Shown here: one piece after another, positions 42,762-51,857 of the stretch
Position numbering within the stretch: position 1 is the stretch's first letter
How the letters are laid out: each line of letters opens with the position of its first letter
Assembly (NCBI GenBank): GCA_964633355.1
Contig: CAZWGO010000001.1
Coordinates: 165,996 to 229,995, forward strand
Direction of reading: 5' to 3'
Length of the DNA: 64,000 nucleotides
DNA from: Micavibrio_B sp964633355
GTDB taxonomy: Bacteria > Pseudomonadota > Alphaproteobacteria > Micavibrionales > Micavibrionaceae
Translations under genes and position numbers: made by a program
Notes under the pieces: model-generated
What the model saw: only the letters and a program-made list of their open reading frames with translations
Told to the model about the DNA's origin: nothing
Databases searched by the model: none

Positions 42762-43825
42762 ATTCTGTGGTCAGCCCCTATGGCTTCCGTAATATGACTA
42801 AAGCCATCAGACCGTAAGAGTTCCAATAAGTCCAGATTTATTTTCCGGATTAGAGCAGGGCCGTGAAAAACAAGACCGCTATAGAGCTGGACAAGAGTAG
42901 CGCCTGCGCGGATTTTGGCATAGGCATCTTCACCGGAGGAAATGCCGCCCGCGCCGATAATCGGAATACACCCATCGGTCAGGGCGTAGAAACGGCGGAT
43001 CATGGCGGTGGAGAGATCGGTGAGCGGCGCACCCGACAGGCCACCTTTTTGTTCGCGGAAATCCCGTGGCAATTCTTCGGGGCGGTAAAGCGTTGTATTG
43101 GTCAGGATAACGCCATCGATTTTTAAAGAGAGAAGAACATCGGCGATATCTTTGACCTGCGCATCATCGAGATCAGGCGCGAGTTTGACGAAAACCGGCG
43201 GCGGGTGAACACCGCAGGATTTTTTCCGTTCATCAAGAACGGCGCTGAGTAATTCCGTTAAGGGTTCTTTTTCCTGCAAATTGCGAAGGCCCGGCGTATT
43301 GGGTGAGGAGATATTGATTGTAATATAATCGGACAACGGGCCGAGCGTGCGAATAAGTGCAGTGTAATCACTGGCCGGATCGGTTTGATCCTTGTTCATG
43401 CCTATATTAATACCAACCACGCCTTGCGATCGCGGCTTGTTGGTCAGGAATTTATGAAGGTTGGATTTAAAGGCGCCGACACCTTTATTGGGAAAGCCCA
43501 TGCGATTGATCACCGCGCCATGGTCTGGATCGCGAAAAACGCGTGGACGTGGGTTTCCGTTTTGCGGTTTGATGGTTACCGTGCCGACTTCCACAAAACC
43601 GAAGCCGAGTTTAAGCATTGGCGTAATGACTTCGGCATTTTTATCGAAGCCTGCGGCAAGGCCGACAGGGTTTGGAAATACGCGGCCACAGAGTTCAACA
43701 CGCAGGGCAGGGTCATTGACAGGTTTTACTGCGGGCGCAAGATTTCTTTTTAAAGCCTCGATCGTCAATCGGTGTGCGTTTTCAGCGTCGAGACAAAAGA
43801 GAAGCGGTTTTACGAGATCGAACAA
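42758..43825 (-). CDS. pyrD: Dihydroorotate dehydrogenase, class 2 (quinone-dependent)
   Basis: The 355-residue enzyme shows the class 2 N-terminal helix (PLLFCLDAENAHRLTIEAL), NPVGLAAGFDKN, GTVTIKPQ and INISSPNTPGLRNLQ with the catalytic Ser, then GAGGISSGEDAYAKI and LVQLYSGLVF. It oxidises dihydroorotate to orotate, passing electrons to membrane quinones. It lies one base downstream of pgsA and ten bases before the tipF start. Confidence 0.96.
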   Translation of the reverse strand: MFDLVKPLLFCLDAENAHRLTIEALKRNLAPAVKPVNDPALRVELCGRVFPNPVGLAAGFDKNAEVITPMLKLGFGFVEVGTVTIKPQNGNPRPRVFRDPDHGAVINRMGFPNKGVGAFKSNLHKFLTNKPRSQGVVGINIGMNKDQTDPASDYTALIRTLGPLSDYITINISSPNTPGLRNLQEKEPLTELLSAVLDERKKSCGVHPPPVFVKLAPDLDDAQVKDIADVLLSLKIDGVILTNTTLYRPEELPRDFREQKGGLSGAPLTDLSTAMIRRFYALTDGCIPIIGAGGISSGEDAYAKIRAGATLVQLYSGLVFHGPALIRKINLDLLELLRSDGFSHITEAIGADHRI

Positions 43826-43826
43826 T

Positions 43827-44393
43827 TCAACCCCGCAAATGCTGGAAGCCGACTTTAAGATAGTCCCAGCCTGTCTGAATAGTGAGCAGGGCGGCGACGG
43901 TAATAATCATATGGCCCCAGGTGAGAGTCGAAATATGCGTCCAGGCAAGCGTCGCATCTCCATAAGGTCCCATGATCAAGAAGCCGAGCGAGGTCATCTG
44001 GAATCCAGTTTTATATTTGGCGAGTTTGGAGACAGGCACGGAAATATTTTTCGGCCCGAGGAATTCGCGCAAACCGGAGATAAGAAATTCGCGGGTGATA
44101 ATAAGAAGCGGCGGTATAATCCAGATGCCTTCAAGTTTGTTCGTGGCGACAAGGCAAAGAATAACCGTGATCACGAAAATCTTATCAGCAATGGGGTCGA
44201 GAAATTTACCAAAGGCAGATTCAATTTTCATCTTGCGGGCAAGGTAGCCGTCAAACCAGTCGGTAATGCATCCCAATGTATAAAGCGTTAAAGCGCTCCA
44301 TGCCGCCCAAGGGGTCGGTACAAACATCAATAGCAATAAAAAAGGAAGGCTGGCGAGGCGGCTAACGGTAATGATATTCGGGAGATTCTTCAT
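43827..44393 (-). CDS. pgsA: CDP-diacylglycerol-glycerol-3-phosphate phosphatidyltransferase
   Basis: The 188-residue membrane protein has the CDP-alcohol transferase signature DWFDGYLARK...GKFLDPIADK (Asp45 to Asp70) and at least four membrane helices. The N-terminus LPNIITVSRL is characteristic of PgsA. It makes phosphatidylglycerol-phosphate from CDP-diacylglycerol. It sits upstream of pyrD on the same strand. Confidence 0.95.
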   Translation of the reverse strand: MKNLPNIITVSRLASLPFLLLLMFVPTPWAAWSALTLYTLGCITDWFDGYLARKMKIESAFGKFLDPIADKIFVITVILCLVATNKLEGIWIIPPLLIITREFLISGLREFLGPKNISVPVSKLAKYKTGFQMTSLGFLIMGPYGDATLAWTHISTLTWGHMIITVAALLTIQTGWDYLKVGFQHLRG

Positions 44394-44422
44394 ATCTTAT
44401 CTATAGACATATTTAGCGTCTG

Positions 44423-44498
44423 TGTCATCCCCGCGAAAGCGGGGATCCTCCCTTGAATATCGCCAGAAAGAGAGATCCCCGCTTTCGCGGGGATGACA
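44423..44498. repeat. Paired REP-like element, best-preserved copy
   Basis: TGTCATCCCCGCGAAAGCGGGGATC and the exact inverted GATCCCCGCTTTCGCGGGGATGACA flank a spacer of about 25 bases. It lies between pgsA and ctrA. Confidence 0.75.
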
Positions 44499-44522
44499 CT
44501 AATATTTATAATATAGAATAAA

Positions 44523-45224
44523 TTAAGCCGTAGCTTTTGCCGCGGTGCCTTGCGGTTCGCGAAGGACATAGCCGCGGCCCCAGACGGTTTCGATGTAGTT
44601 TTCGCCGCCGGCAGCTTGCTCAAGCTTTTTGCGAAGCTTGCAGATGAAGACGTCGATGATTTTGACTTCCGGCTCGTCCATACCGCCATAGAGGTGGTTT
44701 AAGAACATTTCCTTGGTCAGGGTCGTGCCTTTTCGGAGCGCGAGAAGCTCGAGGATGCCGTATTCCTTGCCGGTCAGGTGGACAGGTTTGCCATCGACGT
44801 CGACGGTGCGGCTGTCAAGGTTAACGGCAACGCGGCCAATCTGGATTTTCGACTGTGCATGGCCCTGCGAGCGGCGGACAATAGCCTTGATACGGGCGAT
44901 CATTTCAGCTTTTTCAAAAGGCTTTGTCAGGTAATCGTCGGCTCCGAAGCCCAGACCTTTGATCTTGCTATCAAGCTCGGCAAGGCCAGAAAGGATAAGG
45001 ATAGGAATATTGATCTTATCGTTTCGTAATTTCTTCAGCACGTCATAACCGTGCATATCTGGTAACATTAGATCAAGTATGATGATGTCATACTCATAAA
45101 ATTTTCCTAACTCGTAGGCGTCTTCACCTAAATCGGTGGTTTCAACCATATATCCTTCGGATTTAAGGATCATCTCGATCGACTTGGCGGTGGAGCTGTC
45201 GTCTTCTACTAGTAGTACGCGCAT
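44523..45224 (-). CDS. ctrA: Cell-cycle response regulator CtrA
   Basis: The start at 45224 is preceded by AGGGAGAA and gives MRVLLVEDDSSTAKSIEMIL, the highly conserved CtrA N-terminus. The 233-residue protein has a receiver domain with phospho-acceptor Asp51 (IIILDLMLPDMHGYDVL) and an OmpR-type winged helix (LTGKEYGILELLALRKGTTLTKEMFLNHLYGG). It is the master regulator of flagellar, chemotaxis, division and replication genes in alphaproteobacteria, phosphorylated via ChpT. The upstream region holds several TTAA half-sites. Confidence 0.97.
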   Translation of the reverse strand: MRVLLVEDDSSTAKSIEMILKSEGYMVETTDLGEDAYELGKFYEYDIIILDLMLPDMHGYDVLKKLRNDKINIPILILSGLAELDSKIKGLGFGADDYLTKPFEKAEMIARIKAIVRRSQGHAQSKIQIGRVAVNLDSRTVDVDGKPVHLTGKEYGILELLALRKGTTLTKEMFLNHLYGGMDEPEVKIIDVFICKLRKKLEQAAGGENYIETVWGRGYVLREPQGTAAKATA

Positions 45225-45261
45225 GGGGGTTCTCCCTGTTGACTGGTCCGAAAAGAATGAA

Positions 45262-45370
45262 CTTAGGAACTCTTTGTTAATAACTATATTAACATTTATT
45301 AAAAAGGTTAACAAAGAATTATTTTTGCTGGCAGGGCAGCAAATAGTTAAGATTTTGTTTTAATTGACCA
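45262..45370. promoter_or_regulatory. AT-rich divergent region with TTAA half-sites, ctrA / fliI
   Basis: The 182-base spacer between ctrA and the divergent fliI has several TTAA tetramers. The best spaced is TTAA-CAAAGAA-TTAT at 45308-45322, one mismatch from the CtrA consensus; others have 5, 6 or 8 spacer bases. This would fit autoregulation and control of fliI. Confidence 0.35.
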
Positions 45371-45406
45371 ATCGGCTTTTTCCCTAAATGTGGTAAAATA
45401 GGATTT

Positions 45407-46756
45407 ATGGACCGACTCGCCGAGAAAATTGCCGCCACTATCGCCACTCTGCCCGACCATGAGGTCTATGGGCGGGTGACCAAGATTCTGGGTTTGCTGG
45501 TCGAGATTGCCGGATTTGGCGAAGATCTGGTCGTCGGCTCCATGGTTTATTTAAGACCGGATTCCGCCCATGACATTCCATGCGAAGTCGTAGGGTTTAA
45601 AGACAAGCGGGCATTGCTGATGCCGTTCGGGCCGCTCGAAGGCGTCGGGCTTGGCTGCCGCGCTTTTATCCAGACGTCGAAGCCTGTCGTATTTCCATCT
45701 GAGCGCTGGCTTGGCCGCGTGATCAACGCGCTGGGGCAACCGATTGATGATTTAGGACCGCTGGCCAAAGGCTCGATGGCGATTGCACTCAAATCCACCG
45801 GACCTGCGGCTCATACGCGCCAGCGCGTCGGCGAGCAATTAGACCTTGGCGTACGCGCCGTGAATAATTTTATCGCCATGTGCAACGGCCAGCGTATGGG
45901 TATCTTCGCCGGATCGGGCGTCGGTAAATCTGTGACACTCTCCATGATGGCGCGATACACGGAAGCGGAAATTATCGTCATCGGTCTTGTCGGCGAACGT
46001 GGCCGCGAGGTGCAGGAATTTTTAGAAGACGATCTCGGCGAAGAAGGATTGAAACGCTCGGTCGTTATCGTTGCGACAGGCGACGAGCCTGCGCTGATGC
46101 GCCGCCAATCAGCCTATATGACTTTGGCGGTGGCTGAATATTTCAGGAAGCAAGGCAAACAGGTTTTATGTTTGATCGATTCCATTACGCGTTTTGCGAT
46201 GGCGCATAGAGAGATCGGATTATCGGCCGGTGAGCCGCCGACATCGAAAGGGTATCCGCCAACGACATTCGGCGAATTGGCAAGGTTGCTGGAACGCGCA
46301 GGGCCGGGGCCGCGCGGGGAGGGATCGATTACAGGCTTGTTTACAGTTCTTGTTGAAGGGGACGATCATAACGAGCCGATATCGGATGCGGTGCGCGGGA
46401 TCGTCGACGGTCACATCGTGATGGAACGCCAGATTGCCGACAGGGGCCGTTATCCGGCGATCAATATTTTAAAATCCGTTTCGAGAAGTTTGCCGCGTGC
46501 CTACACGGAGGAGCAAAACTCGATTGCACGGCGGGCGAAACAGATCATTTCAAATTACGAGAACATGGCGGAGCTGATCAGGCTTGGCGCGTACCGCAAA
46601 GGCTCTGACGTTAATGTCGATGAAGCGATTATGCTGTATCCGGATATAGAAGAATTTTTGACACAGGCGAAGGACGATAATTCATCGATAGACGAAGGGT
46701 TTGAAAGACTGGCTGAAATCTTAGGCATGGATTATACGCCGGTGCATGGGGAATAG
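45407..46756 (+). CDS. fliI: Flagellum-specific ATPase FliI
   Basis: The 449-residue protein is F1-like with Walker A GSGVGKS (169-175), VGERGREVQEF, CLIDSITRFAMAHREIGL, and a FliI-specific N-terminal region. It energises and unlocks export of flagellar subunits in the cytoplasmic ring. It is divergent from ctrA. The ATG has a weak AGGA site. FliJ follows three bases later. Confidence 0.96.
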   Translation: MDRLAEKIAATIATLPDHEVYGRVTKILGLLVEIAGFGEDLVVGSMVYLRPDSAHDIPCEVVGFKDKRALLMPFGPLEGVGLGCRAFIQTSKPVVFPSERWLGRVINALGQPIDDLGPLAKGSMAIALKSTGPAAHTRQRVGEQLDLGVRAVNNFIAMCNGQRMGIFAGSGVGKSVTLSMMARYTEAEIIVIGLVGERGREVQEFLEDDLGEEGLKRSVVIVATGDEPALMRRQSAYMTLAVAEYFRKQGKQVLCLIDSITRFAMAHREIGLSAGEPPTSKGYPPTTFGELARLLERAGPGPRGEGSITGLFTVLVEGDDHNEPISDAVRGIVDGHIVMERQIADRGRYPAINILKSVSRSLPRAYTEEQNSIARRAKQIISNYENMAELIRLGAYRKGSDVNVDEAIMLYPDIEEFLTQAKDDNSSIDEGFERLAEILGMDYTPVHGE

Positions 46757-46759
46757 AAT

Positions 46760-47182
46760 TTGGCTAATCTCAAACCGCTCATTAGATTGAGAAAGTTTCA
46801 AGTCGAAGAAAAACAAAAAGTTCTTGCCGCGCTTTTGCGCGAAGTTGAAAAATTCGAAAATAAAAAACGCGAGGTATTGGTTAGCATCAAGGAAGAGCGA
46901 AAAATCGCCGAGGAAAGCGATGACTATGAAACGCAAGCCGCGTACCGACTCTATGCGGAGCGTGCGCGCGAGCAAGTCAGAATGATCGATATGGAGATCA
47001 ATAAATATAATTTCCTGATCCAGAAAGCGCAGGACGATATGCGCGAGGCTTTCGCCGAGCAGAAGAAAATCGAGATCATCCAGAAAGAGCGCGAAGAAGA
47101 AGAAGCGCGGGAAGAAAACCGCAAGGATGGAGCGCGGATGGATGAGGTGGGTATGACGGGATTTATCCGTAAAGAAGAATAA
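46760..47182 (+). CDS. fliJ: Flagellar export chaperone FliJ
   Basis: The 140-residue protein is almost entirely charged coiled coil (residues 5-125). The start is a TTG three bases after the fliI stop, so it is probably coupled to fliI. Position after fliI, length and coiled-coil character identify it as FliJ, which joins the FliH-FliI complex to the FlhA ring. Sequence alone would be weak evidence. Confidence 0.85.
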   Translation: MANLKPLIRLRKFQVEEKQKVLAALLREVEKFENKKREVLVSIKEERKIAEESDDYETQAAYRLYAERAREQVRMIDMEINKYNFLIQKAQDDMREAFAEQKKIEIIQKEREEEEAREENRKDGARMDEVGMTGFIRKEE

Positions 47183-47199
47183 TATTAGTGGAGAAATAA

Positions 47200-48435
47200 T
47201 TGTCTAAACAGAGAGTTTTATTTTATATTTTGTTTGCGCTTGCAGCGGGTGTTTTTGGATTTTCGTATGTCTATTTCGTGCCTAATGCAACACAATCAAT
47301 AGCGGACGAAGATGATCATTACCGCAAAGAAAGGGAGATTTTGATACAAAAAGCTGAGGCTGGAGATCCTGATGCTCAGTATATGATTTCTAAAATATAT
47401 CGGCTCGGAGATAAGTGGACAGATAAAAACGCTTCTGAGTGCTTTTATTGGACTAAAAGAGCTGCTGAGTCAGGTGTCATATATGCGCAGCGTGTACTGG
47501 GCGATATGTATCAATTCGGAATTTGTACAGGGGTAAATCATGGTGAAGTTGTTAAGTGGTATCAAAAGGCAGCCGACCAAAACGATCCTTTAGCTCAAAA
47601 TAGTCTTGCTCTTATTTATTCAAAAGGAGATTTGGCTCCAAAAAATCTACCACTTTCATTCGAGTTGTTTAAAAAATCTGCGGAGCAAACGCCTGAATTT
47701 GCTTCCGCGAGTCTTGCTCGTGCCTATGAGCAGGGAATTGGAACTCAGCGAGATTTAGAGAAGGCAAGATACTGGTATTTGAAAGCAAAAGAAATAAATC
47801 CCTCTGTAGGATATGAGAGCGCAATTGCAAGAACATATATTTATTCCTCACCTCCTGATTTCAATGAAGGGATGAAGTGGCTGCAATCGGGAATGGATCA
47901 GAAAAAGCATAGTGCCTATGAACAGATAGGGGAGCTATATTTCAAAGGGATATATTTCCCAAAAGATTATCTAAAAGCCGGAGAATATTATAAATTAGCT
48001 TCCGATAACGGGAGCGAAAGTGCCAAAGCTTATATTTCTAAAATGGAAAAAGAATGCCTTTCTCGTCCAAATGAGCTGGATCGATGCCTTCTAGCTTTTG
48101 GCGGTAAAAAACCTTCTGTCAGTTTAAAGATTGCGACTATTTATCGGAATCAAAAAAATGAAACAGAATACCGCAGATGGCTTTTGGAGTCAGTATCGTC
48201 AGGAAATAAGCGTGCCCAACTTATGATGGCTGTAGATTATGCGAATGGCTATGGTGTCGCGAAAAATAATATAGAAGCCTATGCATGGTACAGAGTTGCA
48301 AGTTCCGGCTTGGCTGACCCATTAGTCAAGTCATATGCGAAAGTATTTAATTCTTTGTTTTTGCGTATGAGTGCAGCTGATCAGGCGCAGGCGCGTCAAC
48401 TGGCCCAGCAGAGAATTTTAAGCTCGATTAAATAA
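47200..48435 (+). CDS. Sel1-repeat protein, membrane anchored
   Basis: After a TTG start with a GGAG site, an N-terminal hydrophobic helix (MSKQRVLFYILFALAAGVFGF) anchors or exports the protein. The rest is a series of Sel1-like repeats (A-x-x-G-x-x-x-A-Q-x-x-L-x-x-x-Y) from about residue 45 to 280. A last one lies near 340-370. The 411-residue protein likely faces the periplasm. It follows fliJ by 17 bases and is AT-rich compared with it. The role is unknown; Sel1 proteins often act as scaffolds. Confidence 0.85.
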   Translation: MSKQRVLFYILFALAAGVFGFSYVYFVPNATQSIADEDDHYRKEREILIQKAEAGDPDAQYMISKIYRLGDKWTDKNASECFYWTKRAAESGVIYAQRVLGDMYQFGICTGVNHGEVVKWYQKAADQNDPLAQNSLALIYSKGDLAPKNLPLSFELFKKSAEQTPEFASASLARAYEQGIGTQRDLEKARYWYLKAKEINPSVGYESAIARTYIYSSPPDFNEGMKWLQSGMDQKKHSAYEQIGELYFKGIYFPKDYLKAGEYYKLASDNGSESAKAYISKMEKECLSRPNELDRCLLAFGGKKPSVSLKIATIYRNQKNETEYRRWLLESVSSGNKRAQLMMAVDYANGYGVAKNNIEAYAWYRVASSGLADPLVKSYAKVFNSLFLRMSAADQAQARQLAQQRILSSIK

Positions 48436-48480
48436 CTGTGTTTATTCGAAAGGAAGAATAGATTTGGCAAAGAGGGAATA

Positions 48481-49407
48481 ATGAGAAAATTGCTTTTTTA
48501 TGTAACTTTTATAGTAGTTATATTTGCGTTAGCTTTTGCTTTTACTCCTAAGGGGTTAATTCTTACCTATGCTAAAGCAAAATATGGAGATGCCGAAAGT
48601 CAATTTAAATTGGGATCAATTTATTTTCTTGGTACGAAAGAGGGAGTCGTCTGGCTTACTAAAGCTGCAGAAAGCGGACATGTCATGGCCCAGAAATCTC
48701 TGGCGAGGGCCTATGATACGGGCGTGGGTGTAACTAAAAGCATTCCTGATTCTATACGCTGGTATAGGCAAGCGGCGGAACAAAACGACATAAAGGCGCA
48801 AATTATTATGGCGCAAATCTATGGAAATGGCGAGAGCGTTCCTAAAGATTTAAAGCAGTCGTTAGAATGGTATCAAAGAGCTGCGAATAATGGTGATGCA
48901 TATGCGCAAACTATGATGGGTGCATTTTATCAGGATGGCATAGGTGTCATTAGGGACAATAAAAAATCAAAATATTTCTATGAAAAGGCAGCGCTTCAAA
49001 ATTATGAATATGCCCAATTAAACTTGGGAAATATGATGGCTCACTCTGATATTAAGGAAAGTCGGCTTTGGTATTTAAAAGCTGTTGAAGGTAATGGCAG
49101 TCCTTTAGCTAAGTTTTACTTAGGCAAGAGTTACTACAATGAAAGCCCGCCCGATTATACCGAGGCAATAAAATGGTTTAGCGCGGCTGCGGAAATGAAT
49201 GAGGTTAATAGTTTAAACGCTTTAGGTCATATATATGAAAGTGGAACAAGTGTTCCAAAGGATTTAGATGTGGCGGCTAGATTTTATAAGCGGTCTGCCG
49301 CTCAGGGTAATAAAGAAGCGTTAGGGTATCTTCAGGCTATGCGAGTAAGATATTGTAATTCTACAATTAAGCGCGATCTCGCTATATGCTCTGTCATGTA
49401 TCGCTGA
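48481..49407 (+). CDS. Sel1-repeat protein, second copy
   Basis: The 308-residue protein resembles the upstream gene: a hydrophobic N-terminus (MRKLLFYVTFIVVIFALAFAF) then about seven Sel1-like repeats such as YAQTMMGAFYQDGIGV. It probably arose by tandem duplication. It begins 45 bases after the first copy and converges on the FliK-like gene, ending one base from it. Confidence 0.85.
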   Translation: MRKLLFYVTFIVVIFALAFAFTPKGLILTYAKAKYGDAESQFKLGSIYFLGTKEGVVWLTKAAESGHVMAQKSLARAYDTGVGVTKSIPDSIRWYRQAAEQNDIKAQIIMAQIYGNGESVPKDLKQSLEWYQRAANNGDAYAQTMMGAFYQDGIGVIRDNKKSKYFYEKAALQNYEYAQLNLGNMMAHSDIKESRLWYLKAVEGNGSPLAKFYLGKSYYNESPPDYTEAIKWFSAAAEMNEVNSLNALGHIYESGTSVPKDLDVAARFYKRSAAQGNKEALGYLQAMRVRYCNSTIKRDLAICSVMYR

Positions 49408-49408
49408 T

Positions 49409-51469
49409 TTAAAATGCAGGCATTTCCACATGCACCCATTGCTCGGGCTTGAACTGGAAGGTGATTTCCCCCGATAAATTCGAGCGGTCCATGGCTTTAT
49501 AATAAAGTTTGCGCAAAGCTTCCTGCATCGGGTTGCTGATCGTGGCCTTGGTGCGCATGATCATGTCGAGTTTTTCCTGTTTCATAAAACCGTCGACCTG
49601 TACCTTACCCATGCGTGATAAATTCAGCTCGAACATAAAGCGCATTTTCTTGCGGCGCCCGTTTTCCACGCTTTCGTCGTTTTCCTCGCTCCAGCTTTTA
49701 TAATAAACCGGAAGTTTATGGACTTGTTGGCCATACCAGAATGGAATGATCGTCGCTTTCCAATCATTAGGCAATGGCGCTGCCTCTAATCTTGTCGTCA
49801 TCGCGCTATCGCCGGCCAGTGCGCGCAGGATGTCGATCTTGTTATTGGCTTTCAGGAGATCGATGGTCGGCGGGTCAATCCATGTATCGAGATCGCCCGA
49901 GCGCATCATGGCAAGGAAAAAGAGCGAGAGCGCGCCCATGTTTTGCGGCTGAGCGGGCGAGGGCAGCATTTGTGTCATCATCTGTGCGGCTTGGGGATTA
50001 ATATGGTTGGTGGCCGTGATCAGGTTCTGGAAACTTTCCCAAATTTCATTTTGTGACCAGCTTTGCAAATTCTGACCCGCGCCGATGGCGAAGGGGACGA
50101 AACCGGCCTGCGGTTTCGGCGCGGCGGCGGGCAGGGGCGATACGATGACCGGCGAGCCTTCGATGACATTATTGGCAACAAATTGGACGGCGTAATTCAC
50201 GGGCTGCGATGAACCGGGCAGGGCTAGAGAAACGATCGGCTGACCTTGCGCCGTAAAGCTGACGACCTGCCCAAGTATAACGGGTTGTGGCTGCGGGGGG
50301 ATCGTTGCTTGCGGTGCGGGTTGGCCGATAGCCGGATTGGGCTGAGGTGAGGCAGGCACGGACATTTGAGTAGTTGGTGCGGCCTGGGGAGCTACTGGTG
50401 CCGGTTGGATACTCCCCTGAAGTGCTACATCGGTATCGCCGGTCGGCAAAGTGGCGTTACTCGGGATCGTGATTTGGGGGGTAGGTGGTATTTGAGCTGT
50501 TGCCGCTGGCTGGGGCAGGACAACGAAATCCTTGGCGATGAGAGGTGGCGTTTGGCCGCTTTGGGCCTGCGAAAGCGCAGCCTGAAAATTACCGTTTTGA
50601 AAGGCGAGAATTTGCACGTCGATGGGCTTGGCTGGATTGATAAAAACCGGAGGCTGTGAATTTGGCAACGCTGCGTTTTGTAATTTTGTATTGAGAGGCA
50701 GATCAATGGCTTGAGAAAGTTTTTGAAAAGCTGCGTCAAGTTGAGCTTGTTTCGTTGCGGGTAGTTCTTCACCTGACATGGGAAGGAGAGAACTGATATC
50801 GATACGACCCAGAAGCTGAGTAAGGTTGCGTCTTGTTTCTACTGGCAGATCAATGGCTTCGCCGATCATATTCAGTAGATTTATAAACAATTCTTCCGGT
50901 GTCATCAGGGCCGGATTTTGTATGAGTTGCGCGGTCTGAGGCATCGCGGATATGGGAATAAGACGCACGATTTGTCCAGCGGCAAGCGGTGCAGACAGAC
51001 GGATATTTTCTTCCGGCGTGATCGATGACAGCGCGTCGGCAAGGTCATTTTGCTTTATAGAGGTCGGGCGATCCAGTTTAACGCCGGCGTTCGGGATCTG
51101 GTTTTGGTCTATGGGCAATTCAAGACGCGGGGGCTGAACCGGGGGCGGTGTGGATGTCTGAGTCGGCGTTTGTGAACGGATGGCGGCTTGGGCAGGTGAA
51201 CGACCCGCCGGAATTTCGATCTCGATTTTTTGACCCGCCGGCAGATTTCCGCGATCCTTTAAAAGGATGTTGATGATGCCGCGCTCGGTTTCGACCTGAA
51301 CATAGCCTTCGGGAGTCTGGCCTTTGACGATACCGCTCAGGCTCAAGGCTTGAGGATTATTGCGAAGACTGTCAGGCAGGGCGATCAAGCGGACTGCGAT
51401 ATCCTGAATCCGGGCGCGGGCGGTGGCAGCAGCTATGGCAGCGGGCGGCAGGCCCGATAAATTCGACAT
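49409..51469 (-). CDS. FliK-like hook-length control protein
   Basis: The 686-residue protein has a structured N-terminus. A very long Pro/Gln/Ala-rich region (about 115-440) looks extended, as in molecular rulers. A C-terminal domain (about 600-686) contains MRFMFELNLSRMGKVQVDGFM and EITFQFKPEQW, resembling the FliK C-terminal (Flg_hook) domain with its L-x-L-x-x-L-G-x-V-x-V pattern. FliK sets hook length and switches export specificity. The location next to fliI/fliJ supports this; the sequence match is moderate. Confidence 0.65.
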   Translation of the reverse strand: MSNLSGLPPAAIAAATARARIQDIAVRLIALPDSLRNNPQALSLSGIVKGQTPEGYVQVETERGIINILLKDRGNLPAGQKIEIEIPAGRSPAQAAIRSQTPTQTSTPPPVQPPRLELPIDQNQIPNAGVKLDRPTSIKQNDLADALSSITPEENIRLSAPLAAGQIVRLIPISAMPQTAQLIQNPALMTPEELFINLLNMIGEAIDLPVETRRNLTQLLGRIDISSLLPMSGEELPATKQAQLDAAFQKLSQAIDLPLNTKLQNAALPNSQPPVFINPAKPIDVQILAFQNGNFQAALSQAQSGQTPPLIAKDFVVLPQPAATAQIPPTPQITIPSNATLPTGDTDVALQGSIQPAPVAPQAAPTTQMSVPASPQPNPAIGQPAPQATIPPQPQPVILGQVVSFTAQGQPIVSLALPGSSQPVNYAVQFVANNVIEGSPVIVSPLPAAAPKPQAGFVPFAIGAGQNLQSWSQNEIWESFQNLITATNHINPQAAQMMTQMLPSPAQPQNMGALSLFFLAMMRSGDLDTWIDPPTIDLLKANNKIDILRALAGDSAMTTRLEAAPLPNDWKATIIPFWYGQQVHKLPVYYKSWSEENDESVENGRRKKMRFMFELNLSRMGKVQVDGFMKQEKLDMIMRTKATISNPMQEALRKLYYKAMDRSNLSGEITFQFKPEQWVHVEMPAF

Positions 51470-51502
51470 TCTTTAGTTTAGCAAAAAAGCCCGGTCATTA
51501 CA

Positions 51503-51763
51503 TCAAGCCGATTTACGGCTCATCAGTTTCCCTGTGGCTTCGGCCAGAGCAAGCGGGATAAAAGTATAAATAACAGCCAGAAACATGAAAAAGCTACGCG
51601 AGCCTTCTTCCATGTCAAAAACGGCTTTAAGCAGGTCGCCAAATAGAACGATGGTGGCGAACCAGACGGCGAATAAAAGCCAGCCAACCCATTTCATTTT
51701 TCTGGCTTTGACGATCAAGGCGACATGAATGGCAAAAAGTATAAAAGCGATGGCAAATAGCAC
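51503..51763 (-). CDS. Small membrane protein, three helices
   Basis: The 86-residue protein has hydrophobic segments at about 3-17, 23-42 and 55-75 and a basic tail (LMSRKSA). No family recognised. It lies 33 bases upstream of the FliK-like gene on the same strand and could share its transcript. Confidence 0.55.
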   Translation of the reverse strand: MLFAIAFILFAIHVALIVKARKMKWVGWLLFAVWFATIVLFGDLLKAVFDMEEGSRSFFMFLAVIYTFIPLALAEATGKLMSRKSA

Positions 51764-51857
51764 GGAAATAACTTTCTAAAATAGAATATACCAATGATTT
51801 TAATGGCTTATTGTTCCAAATTTGACCCCGAACGGCTAAATCATATATACGAGGGAT

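Noticed and set aside
43461..44291. 276-codon plus-strand frame across pyrD and pgsA
   Set aside because: Opposite-strand shadow of two clear enzymes with their catalytic motifs on the minus strand.
45274..45300. Perfect CtrA boxes in the ctrA-fliI spacer
   Set aside because: TTAA pairs here have 5, 6 or 8 spacer bases; only a one-mismatch N7 site exists, so I list the region as weak only.
45407..46756. ATP synthase beta subunit or Rho instead of FliI
   Set aside because: The N-terminal region and the adjacent fliJ-type coiled-coil gene fit FliI.
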